Positions 46,020-54,400 of a stretch of DNA of 64,000 nt are shown piece after piece. The position numbers and the translations under genes were made by a program. The number at the start of each line of letters is the position of its first letter. Position 1 is the stretch's first letter. This DNA comes from Pedobacter montanisoli (GTDB taxonomy: Bacteria > Bacteroidota > Bacteroidia > Sphingobacteriales > Sphingobacteriaceae), in NCBI RefSeq assembly GCF_022809115.1, contig NZ_JALGBH010000002.1:1429543-1493542 (forward strand), read 5' to 3'. The notes under the pieces were generated by a model that had not been told where the DNA came from, did no database searches, and saw only the letters and a program-made list of their open reading frames with translations.

Positions 46020-46409
46020 TCAATAAATAATACTAGAACCAAGAAAAACTTTAAAAGTTATCCTCTCATTTGATTTAACATGTACCTTTTTAATGAATAA
46101 CTGTTTAAACCCAACACTTATAAATTCGACGCTATATTCTCCGGGGGTTAGATCAATATTGAAGTTACCCTCTTTATCAGTTCTTATATCTTTCTTAAAT
46201 TCATTACTCACAATCCTTGCAAAAGCATATTCCAGTGGCTGATTATTTTCTCTTGCTTTTATAATACCTCTAATACCGCTTTGGCTATCTTCATTTCTAT
46301 TAATACTATAATTGCTTTTAAATTGTATTTTTTGTGAGCAACTGTTTGCCAAAAATAAAAAGAGAATTAAAAGAAGTATTTTATTGTTGGTTTTTATTAT
46401 CTTCTTCAT
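46020..46409 (-). CDS. Lipoprotein with carboxypeptidase-regulatory-like domain, probable immunity protein
   Basis: The 129-residue protein has a lipoprotein signal (KILLLILFLFLANSC, cysteine near 24). One beta-sandwich domain follows, of the CarboxypepD_reg type: GIRGIIKARENNQPLEYAF, DIRTDKEGNFNIDLTPGEYSVEF and VGFKQLFIKKVHV. It overlaps the end of the metalloprotease tip gene by 29 bases in another frame, the expected place for its immunity gene. A compact beta-sandwich fixed in the envelope could block a secreted zinc protease. This is inference. Confidence 0.72.
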   Translation of the reverse strand: MKKIIKTNNKILLLILFLFLANSCSQKIQFKSNYSINRNEDSQSGIRGIIKARENNQPLEYAFARIVSNEFKKDIRTDKEGNFNIDLTPGEYSVEFISVGFKQLFIKKVHVKSNERITFKVFLGSSIIY

Positions 46410-47410
46410 CTTGTTTTGAAATATTTATGATTTTACCTTTAGCATCGCTGCTTTGTTTTTTAGCATTCTTTATAATTTGTCTAATGTAATTTTGTTTTAA
46501 TATTTTACTCCTCCTCCCTACTTCACTACTTGTTTCAGTCATTAACCCAGAATCAAAATGCTCAAGGCCTAAAGAGTGTCCTATTTCATGAGCTCCTGTT
46601 TCAGAAACCTCACGAGATTTCTTTACTTTTATTAATGCTCCTGATCTAGTGCTTCCATTTGTATTTTCAGGCAAATTACTATCAGATACAATTCCATAAA
46701 CATTACTTGCGTCATATTGAGTAAATTTTATTTCATCATTATCAAGTCGATCCATATTAGTTTGATAAAGAGGATCAGTTATCTCCATTACATTAAGGTC
46801 AAAATTTACTTTATATTGTATTGCTGATTTTCCCTTTCCTATTTCATAAGTAAATTTCCCGCTCTGATCATTCCAAAATTGAGTGGAAATTTCAGCTGAC
46901 ATTTTTGAACGATTATCACCTATTTGCGTATAATAAGTAGCCTTTATTGTTACTGTTTGATGATTATGATTTATTATAACTACATAATCACGACCATCTA
47001 TATCAATAGACTTTATAGGATTATTGGCTACATAATTGTAAGGAGAGAAATTAAAGTACTTCTCTGCCAAGGGATCCACCACGTTCCATCTTCCAACAAC
47101 CGGATCATAGAACCTTGCACCGTAATCATATTGTTCCAATTCCTGCTGCAATTCCTTACCGTTGTACACGTACCGGTTCGTGCCGCCTGATTGCACTTCC
47201 TTGCGCTTGCCAAAGGCATAGTAATCATCACGCTGCAGCATCCGCACAGCATTGTTATAAATATCGAAACTTGCCCTTACATTTCCAAGGTGGTCTGTAA
47301 GGTTGTACAGGTAGGTGTAAGTGCCGTCACTGTTCAGTGCCCTGCCCTCTTCAGTCTGGATAAAGTCTATCGCACCATTGGTGTACTGGATCCCATCCAC
47401 ATAATGTGCT
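46381..47410 (-). CDS. Displaced RHS tip with zincin metalloprotease domain (R5)
   Basis: The 339-residue product from ATG at 47400 has the longest core piece of the displaced tips ([21 protein letters not shown] onwards, about 1-110). It has the junction ANNPIKSIDIDGRDY, then a tip with HEIGHSLGLEH near 272-282. This is the full HExxHxxGxxH zinc site of metzincins, with a methionine shortly after (SGLMTET), as in a Met-turn. So the tip should be an active zinc protease. In-frame homology reaches about 47410, where HYVDG is preceded by unrelated sequence, so there is no export signal. Its lipoprotein neighbour is the likely immunity protein. Confidence 0.85.
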
Positions 47411-47557
47411 TTACCTTTATATTACTCAATCTAAATACATAATAATAAAAGTAAATACTAACAGGCACAAATCCTCTGCTCTCAATCCCGAAACTCAAGA
47501 CTTGCGCCAAATGGGAATTATCAAGATATAGGTTTAACAAAATGAAAAACCATACTC

Positions 47558-47872
47558 TTATATCTTCAAATAACAAGACATATCCCTTTCAAAGCTCTCT
47601 CTATCAAAGGATTTTATTTTCATAGAATTAAAAACAGCAAATGATTTTAAAAGCTCTATAGATAACAACTTTTTCGCTTCATATTCATCTGCATTTACAA
47701 AAACATTATAGTCTAACTTTATGTCATACACCAAAGCATCTGTTTGCTCAGAAGGTTTCCCGTCCTGAATTGTGACTACTGTACCTTTTTTATATTTTGG
47801 ATTTCTAACCTTAAAAAAAAAGTCGAATTCTGGGGCAACACAGATTATACCGTGTAAACATTGTAGTATCCA
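47558..47872 (-). pseudogene. Remnant of a small gene without start
   Basis: An open frame of about 104 codons ends in TAA at 47558-47560. It reads VAPEFDFFFKVRNPKYKK, then GTVVTIQDGKPSEQTDALVY, NVFVNADEYEAKKLLSIELL and DMSCYLKI, a convincing protein with normal composition. It begins just after a TGA at 47873-47875 and has no ATG, GTG or TTG start near its 5' end. A run of nine A on the plus strand (T on the coding strand) near 47813 is a possible slippage site. It is probably the end of an old immunity gene. The remaining bases 47411-47557 show no gene. Confidence 0.5.
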
Positions 47873-47883
47873 TCAGCAGAAGA

Positions 47884-47919
47884 CAAGTTGTGTTTTTGGG
47901 TACCCAAAAACACAACTTG
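47884..47919. repeat. Perfect 36-base palindrome
   Basis: The left half, CAAGTTGTGTTTTTGGGT (47884-47901), is exactly the reverse complement of the right half (47902-47919), with no loop. As RNA it would form a long hairpin. It lies between the immunity gene of the main RHS protein and the remnant at 47558, so it could end transcription of the head operon, although no T-run follows. Confidence 0.9.
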
Positions 47920-47943
47920 CAGGTATTAAAAGATTAATGACTC

Positions 47944-48327
47944 TTACATCATTTGCCACTCAACTATAACAGGGGGGCCGCTGATAATATCAATTATATT
48001 ATCAGAGTTACAGATTACATAATGGACTAATTCAAAATCTTCAAATATACCACTGCTTTCTTCTTTAATCCATTTTAAAAATCGCGTATTTGTCGATTTA
48101 CAAAATGTAGAAAGTGAAGGATTATCTAAACTTATGAGTCGGCCGGCCTCATTTACAACTCGATATCCAATTACTCCAGTAAACTTTATTTTTAATGCTT
48201 TATCGGGGTTGTCAAATTCTTTCAACAGAATTATCAATTCTCCTGTAGCATGATGCAACTCAAAGAAATAAGGTGATTGCGGAAGATCAGCTATCGGCCT
48301 CCACAATTCATAGTTATCAATTTCCAT
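47944..48327 (-). CDS. Probable immunity protein of the full-length RHS toxin
   Basis: The 127-residue, acidic protein has no signal peptide and is likely cytoplasmic. It begins MEIDNYELWRPIADLPQSPY and ends PPVIVEWQMM. It begins one base after the stop of the full-length RHS gene, the normal place of the immunity gene in polymorphic toxin loci. A cytoplasmic location fits a toxin tip that acts inside cells, such as a nuclease. I do not recognise a named immunity family with confidence. Confidence 0.78.
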   Translation of the reverse strand: MEIDNYELWRPIADLPQSPYFFELHHATGELIILLKEFDNPDKALKIKFTGVIGYRVVNEAGRLISLDNPSLSTFCKSTNTRFLKWIKEESSGIFEDFELVHYVICNSDNIIDIISGPPVIVEWQMM

Positions 48328-48328
48328 T

Positions 48329-51300
48329 TTATTTATATCTAATCTTTATTTCTGACTGCCGGGTATTAGGATTATATACTTCCAAAGTTGGTCTCCCGTC
48401 TGAACTTTTATTTCTAACATTCACCGTTTTTCCGTCAGCGGTTTTGCCAACTTTTCCATTCGCAATAGGTTTTGCTGATCCTGGAACTACTATATCGTCA
48501 AAATCATTTTCAGCTTGCTTTAATCCTCCCTCCTTACTATAAACATCGGTTCCATTTCCAGTTTTATTCTCGTGTTTCGCATCTTCCTTTAAATCATCAA
48601 CCGTTTTTTCCGAATTTACAGATGCTTTGTTATATTTATAAATCTCATTTCCTATAACATAAATACTATAAAGAGCAGTTCCCACTGTAAGAATAGTCTT
48701 TGTTATAGGCTCAGGATCTGCACCCGAAATACCCCATGCTACACCAGTTCTAGCACCCGTAGCCAATAAAATCATTCCCGCTGCTTTCGCTATACTTGGT
48801 TTGGCGGTAATTTTTACTTCCTTTAATTCTATAGGCTTCTTTTCGGGGGGATCAATTTTATCCTCAACCCTCATTCCATCAGGATCAGTAAATCTAACAG
48901 TATTATTAAAAGCGTAATTGTACGGAGAAAGATCTTCATATATCTCTGCAAGCGGATCGATTACATTCCATCTACCAATCACCGGGTCATAGAACCTCGC
49001 ACCGTAATCATACTGCTCCAGTTCCTGCTGCAATTCCTTACCGTTGTAAAGGTACCGGTTTGTGCCGCCAGACTGTACTTCCTTACGCTTGCCAAAGGCA
49101 TAGTAATCATCTCGCTGCAGCATCCGCACAGCATTGTTATAAATATCGAAACTTCCCCTTACATTTCCAAGGTGGTCCGTAAGATTGTACTGGTAGGTAT
49201 AGCTGCCGCCGCTGTTCAATGCCCTGCCCTCCCCGGTCTGGATAAAGTCTATCGCACCGTTGGTGTACTGGATGCCATTTACATAATCAGTTGTGGTGGT
49301 GCTGCTGCCCGTGGCCGTTTTCCTCAGCTTCCTGCCCGTGGCATCGTAGGTATAGGTGATATTGACCGGTCCCGTTACCGTACTCGGCAGGTTAAGGTAA
49401 TTATAGCTCAGGGTTACGCCGTTCCTGCCATCGGTGGTCGCGTTGCCGTTGCCATCGTACTGATAGTCTGTACCGGTCAGCCCCGGTATGTTCTGCAGCT
49501 GGTTGCCGTTGGTATAGTTATAGGTCTTTGCCCCGGCATTGTCCCTATCCAGGCTCGTGATATTCCCCATCACATCATAGCTGATCACTTCGCTCATACC
49601 TGTGGCCGCTGCCGCTGTCAGCCTGTTCAGCCTGTCGTACTGGTAGGTGAAGCTGTTGCCGCTGCTGTTGGTGTAGGCCTGGTCTGCTATGTTCCCGTTG
49701 TACTGCGGATAGCTGCCGTTGTCGTATTTCAGCTCCATGCTGAACTCGCTGCTGTTGCTCTTGGTCAGCCAGCCACGCTCGTTGTAGCTGTAAGTGGTGC
49801 TCTGCCTGCCATCGGCCAGTTTCTTCTCTCTTAACTGCCCCAGCTCGTTGTACACATATTCTGAAAGGGTAACCTCGGGCTGGCCGTTGATCTGCTGCCT
49901 GGTCCTGAGCTTCCTGCCCATGTGGTCATAGTCATAAGCGGTGGCTATGGTGGTAGTGGCGCTGTAGGCCGTATGGGTACGGGTACTGCTGCTCAGGCTG
50001 CCGTCAAAGTTGTAGGTGTTATCGGTTATATCGGTACCGCTTAAATGGTTCTGGCTTTTGATCTGGATCACCCTGCTCTCTTCATCATAGTAATGGGTGG
50101 TGAGCAGCTGGGTACCGGTGCCCAGTACCTGTATTTTACTGCCTGTTAAAAGGCTCTGTACTTTACCGCCGCTTGCCTGGCTGCCTGTTGGCCCGCCAAA
50201 GCTGTTTCCGGGAAAGCTGTAGTCGTCGTAATAGTTCACCGTTAGCTGGGAAGTATAGCTACGGGGATAGGCCGTATTGCTGTAGTCGTTGCCGGGCGTG
50301 CGGCTCTCCCACAGAGGGTAGTCCGGGCTGGTGCCATCGGCTTCTGCATCTACCGCTGCCTGCAGGTTTATCCTGCTTCCGCTGCTGTTCAGTATCCCTG
50401 TCATAATAGTCCTGCCCAAGGCATCATATTTGGTAAACAGCCACTCGGGACTGCTCTTTGCCCGCTGGTTGCTGTCCTGGCTCAGTACCAGCTGGTCTAT
50501 CTTATTGTACACCATGTACTCCCAGCCCTTGCCGGGCAGTTTCTTCTCTACCAGCCTTCTCCTGGCATCGTAACGGTACTGGTAGCAGTAGTTGTCCAGC
50601 AGGGCCTGGGTAGGGACATTTGCATCGGCATTGGCTCCCGGTGGCAGCACATAGCTCAGGTTGCCATAGTCGTCATATACATAATAGGTGCTCAGAATTT
50701 CGATCTGGCCGGCCTTGTAGTTGAAGGCCCGCTTGAGCACTACCCTACCTTCCTTGTCCTTGTATTCTTCGGTGGTCCCGGCCTTGCCGTCGCTGCCCTG
50801 CCAGTTCTCATCTTTGCTGATGGTAAGGTACAGCTGGCCGGCACTGTAGTAGCCCGGGCTGATCAGGGTGCGGGTATAGCTGGCCGTACCTGCTGTGGCC
50901 CTGTAAAGCCTCACCGCATGGCCCGTGGTGCCATAATTGGTATCGCTGTTATTGATGCCGTAGCTCAGCCTGCCGGTATGCTCGGTGCCGGTATTGCCGG
51001 TAGGCTGCCAGCTTGCCCCGGGATAGCCCTGTCTTTCTACCCTGTTCAGAGGGCTGGCCTCGAATACCGTAATACTGAAGGGGCTGCCGGTGGCCTTGAT
51101 GCTGCTGCCCGTGGCCTGTCCTGTATAATAGTTCAGCTGGCTGCTGATGCCTGACGGCTTATAACTGCCGTCGGTAGCGGTCTGCTCGGCATAGGGCAGG
51201 TATTTTTTCACCTCCCTGCCCAGGGCATCATATTCGAATACCTGTACCAGGTCCTTGCCCGTGGCACTTCCCTGCCACTGTACCGTCTGCAGGGGACGGC

Positions 51301-51487
51301 CCAGCCCGTCAAGATACTGGATGGTGCGGTTGGCCTGGCTTACCGGCAGCCCGTTCAGTGAGCTGATGGTGGTCTTGCCCGGTACCTTCACCACCGTCTC
51401 CATTACATGGTTCTGGTTTGTGCTGGGTGTCTGTCCGTAACTTAAACCGCTCAGGATCAGCAAAAAAATTAAGAGATTGCGTCGCAT
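48329..51487 (-). CDS. Full-length RHS polymorphic toxin with DUF6443-type N-terminus
   Basis: The 1052-residue protein has a signal peptide (MRRNLLIFLLILSGLSYG, cut near YGQT). A DUF6443-like start follows (NRTIQYLDGLGRPLQTVQWQ), then many YD repeats (for example YDYDHMGRKLRTRQQ, YSYNERGWLTKSN, YQYDRLNRLTAAA). The RHS-associated core has [35 protein letters not shown] and FTDPDG near 865-872. The tip (about 875-1052) has a hydrophobic part and ends GKVGKTADGKTVNVRNKSSD, GRPTLEVYNP, KIRYK. This ending resembles C-termini of small RNase-type toxins I have seen, but the family is unproven. The core is GC-rich and the tip AT-rich. Confidence 0.9.
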   Translation of the reverse strand: MRRNLLIFLLILSGLSYGQTPSTNQNHVMETVVKVPGKTTISSLNGLPVSQANRTIQYLDGLGRPLQTVQWQGSATGKDLVQVFEYDALGREVKKYLPYAEQTATDGSYKPSGISSQLNYYTGQATGSSIKATGSPFSITVFEASPLNRVERQGYPGASWQPTGNTGTEHTGRLSYGINNSDTNYGTTGHAVRLYRATAGTASYTRTLISPGYYSAGQLYLTISKDENWQGSDGKAGTTEEYKDKEGRVVLKRAFNYKAGQIEILSTYYVYDDYGNLSYVLPPGANADANVPTQALLDNYCYQYRYDARRRLVEKKLPGKGWEYMVYNKIDQLVLSQDSNQRAKSSPEWLFTKYDALGRTIMTGILNSSGSRINLQAAVDAEADGTSPDYPLWESRTPGNDYSNTAYPRSYTSQLTVNYYDDYSFPGNSFGGPTGSQASGGKVQSLLTGSKIQVLGTGTQLLTTHYYDEESRVIQIKSQNHLSGTDITDNTYNFDGSLSSSTRTHTAYSATTTIATAYDYDHMGRKLRTRQQINGQPEVTLSEYVYNELGQLREKKLADGRQSTTYSYNERGWLTKSNSSEFSMELKYDNGSYPQYNGNIADQAYTNSSGNSFTYQYDRLNRLTAAAATGMSEVISYDVMGNITSLDRDNAGAKTYNYTNGNQLQNIPGLTGTDYQYDGNGNATTDGRNGVTLSYNYLNLPSTVTGPVNITYTYDATGRKLRKTATGSSTTTTDYVNGIQYTNGAIDFIQTGEGRALNSGGSYTYQYNLTDHLGNVRGSFDIYNNAVRMLQRDDYYAFGKRKEVQSGGTNRYLYNGKELQQELEQYDYGARFYDPVIGRWNVIDPLAEIYEDLSPYNYAFNNTVRFTDPDGMRVEDKIDPPEKKPIELKEVKITAKPSIAKAAGMILLATGARTGVAWGISGADPEPITKTILTVGTALYSIYVIGNEIYKYNKASVNSEKTVDDLKEDAKHENKTGNGTDVYSKEGGLKQAENDFDDIVVPGSAKPIANGKVGKTADGKTVNVRNKSSDGRPTLEVYNPNTRQSEIKIRYK
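48955..49290 (-). repeat. RHS core block repeated across the array
   Basis: This part of the full-length gene, from GIQYTNGAIDF through GRWNVIDPLAE, recurs at nearly DNA-level identity at about 47060-47410, 45790-45991, 43560-43876 and 41655-41893, and in decayed form at 42418-42647. All copies are on the minus strand. The copies start at different upstream points but all end at the NxxIDPDG junction, after which sequence diverges completely. Long, nearly identical blocks allow recombination that exchanges tips. Confidence 0.88.
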
Positions 51488-51498
51488 CGTTTTTTGTT

Positions 51499-54400
51499 TT
51501 ATTCTATTGTGTCAATCCAATCAATCATAATGGTAAATTTTGATCCGCTAATTGATACTCCATTTTGGGTATAACTGCTCGCTCCATTATGATAAATTGT
51601 ATTTAATACATTATTTAGAGAATCTATTAGTTTAAAATTGTTCCAACCGTAAAAATTAGGGAAACCTGCAATGGTACCATAGGTATCGATCTGCAAATTA
51701 TAAGTACCTGCGTCTATACTAGCCCCTGCTACAAGCTGTGCTTCGGTAAAGGTATATACTACATTATTGCTTGTGTCTTTGAATATTAAGGTTTGTACAC
51801 CTCCGCTTCGCTGGCTTGTACTTGGATTAATCTTTGTGCTATTAGTATACACAAGACTGATTTTAGGCATTGTACATATGCCATTCAAATTTGCATATGT
51901 CTGGCCGTTGGCTATAATATCGGCCAAAGCCTGATTATCTGCATCTGCCTGACTAAGAGTTGAACTATATTTCCCTGCTGATACAACATACGTTTCTTCA
52001 CTGCCCTGCCCAATAGTGCATTGCTTAGTAAATTTCTGTGATTTTAGGGTATTATAGTAAATAACATAGGGTTCTCCGGTTTCGTTATACACATAATTCT
52101 TGACAATATAGCCATTATGATCTTTGATATTTATTAACCGCCCATATACGTCATATTCATAAGAAGTGGTAAATCCCTTTTCGTCCACAATTCCCGTTAC
52201 GCCAAACACAGGATCGTAAGTAAAGCTTTTGATATAAGCATCAACAGGATAAACCGCTATATCATCTATGCCAGAACCATCGCTTAGCACCATGCCATAA
52301 GTATAAGGTATTACTTTATAATACCATTTATCTCCTGATAAGTAAAAATAGCTTATCTGGTAATCTTTATTGTTTGGCTTGGCCCAGTTAACCTGATAGC
52401 TTCCTGCATAATACCTTAAGCCCGTATGTCCTTTTAAAAGTGCAGCAGTTGAATTATCTTCAAAGTTTTCAAAGAAAATCTCATTTATTGCTGCATTCTG
52501 TACCTGAACAATTGGAAGTTCTTCTCTATAACCATAAAGGTAAACATACTTTAATCCATTAGTTCTGGACTGGCTAAGCAAATGCCCTTTTGTATCGTAT
52601 GCATGATAAGTTATAAAAGGTTCGGCCGTATTATTTTGTGTGCGAAAATAGATGTTCTGCGGTTCATATATATTACCTGACCATTGCCCATATACCAAAG
52701 AATCTGTCTGAATATGGGTGAGGTTATTTTTAAATGTATTTACTAATGGAACAGTTATTCTGTTCTGTTGGATCAACTGCTGATAAACCGGCTGACTTGT
52801 TAAAGCATACATTTCATGTGGATATTTCTTAATTTCTGTCCGTACATCTCCTAAACTGTTCACATAACTGATTTCATTTGGCTGATAATGCTTTATATTA
52901 TTATAAGTATAGAATTGCTGTGTTTGTATAGGATTGTTGCCTTCCAGATCATATTCTGTGGTAGTTACAGTATCTACATATATCCATATAGCTCTGTGAT
53001 TAAACATCTGAACATCAAAAGGTGCAAACTGGGTTTCATCTGGCGGATTATAAGTTATAGCAGGCGTATAATTAGACTTTATTACATAATTACTTGCCTC
53101 TTCATTAACTCTTGTATCTATAATAAAGTTCTTTCTTATTTCTTTAACGGTTTTATACGTATAATTTCCTCCTAACGAACCTGTTGTAATAAAGTCCTTT
53201 TCTATATTTTCTAATCCTATCTCATAACTTGAATTTGAAATGGGAACAGCGAACATTGTGTTATTTCCAAACAATATTTGCGCATTTAATCCTTCTCCTC
53301 CTAAAAAATGCCTGCTTTTTCCTCCATAATCCCAGCTGTCATCCTTTAGTTCTATTACATCACTATAATAAATATGTGTACCAGAAGGATAAGATAAATC
53401 ATTAATGGGCTTTGAATATGCAATGCGGTAATCGCAAAACACAGTTATCGGGTATCCTAAAACATAACATACTTTGGCATCTCTCAAATTGGAATAATAC
53501 AATCCTGTATTAACATAACTCCTTATCTTACCTGAAGACTGGTTTTGATTTTCAAGTGAAGCATAAATCATTTTCTTCTTTAAAACCGAACCAATTGTGG
53601 AAATGGTTATATTTCGTTTTACTCTTACACCTCCTACCTCATAATTACCCCATGCATAATATCCTTCAGGCTGATATATAAAGCTGAGGTCTCCTACCGC
53701 CGCTTGGCCATAAGATACCCATTTTAAAGTATAACTTCCGCTTGGAAGCGTAATGCTTCCCGAATAAGAAGTATCAATTTTTAAGGCATAGTTATACACT
53801 AAATTATAATTGGCATCTCTTATTTCTAAAGCCGAATATTGATGTATAAGATCATTAACTCCTATACCACTATAACTACAACTCAGGTTAAAATTAACAT
53901 TCCTTGCTTCATCTAATGAAAAGCTCAAAGTATAAAACACAGGATCTTTCGTTCCTGTTCCCTGTACTCTTTGATTTACCATATTGGAAGATGCCGGAAA
54001 ATAGCGATTTTCAAAAATAGTATTCGGCTCATACTCCAAACTATCAGTACCCCCACCTGGATAAACGATTTTACTCATTAAACCATAATAGGAAACAGAG
54101 CCATTTGGTGAACGATCAGCCAAAACCCCAAATAGAGCAGAATGTTCTGCTTTACCCGTGGGTATTAAATGCGTATTATTTTTACCATTAAAATAACCCC
54201 AGTAATCCTGTGCAAATGATAAACGCGATGGAAGACTGTTAATATTATAATAACTTATTTTGTATTCCTGAGGTGTAATACCGGGCAGCGAACGGGTAAC
54301 TTTATTTAAAAAGGCCCGGTCATTCAAATAATATCCGTTACCCATAAAATTATAGTAATCAGAATTTGAACTATATACATATTCAAGATCATAATTATTA

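Noticed and set aside
47884..47919. Palindrome as the end of a mobile element
   Set aside because: No transposase, target duplication or second copy was seen in the window; terminator or recombination scar are simpler readings.
41655..49290. A CRISPR array or insertion sequence, suggested by repeated blocks
   Set aside because: The repeats are long, coding and in the same reading frame of the RHS core, with no short regular spacers, transposase or terminal inverted repeats.
49172..49834. A 220-codon open frame on the plus strand inside the RHS toxin gene
   Set aside because: It is antisense to a well-supported coding region, arises from the GC-rich core, and its translation is a repetitive Val/Ala/Gly text without a recognisable domain.
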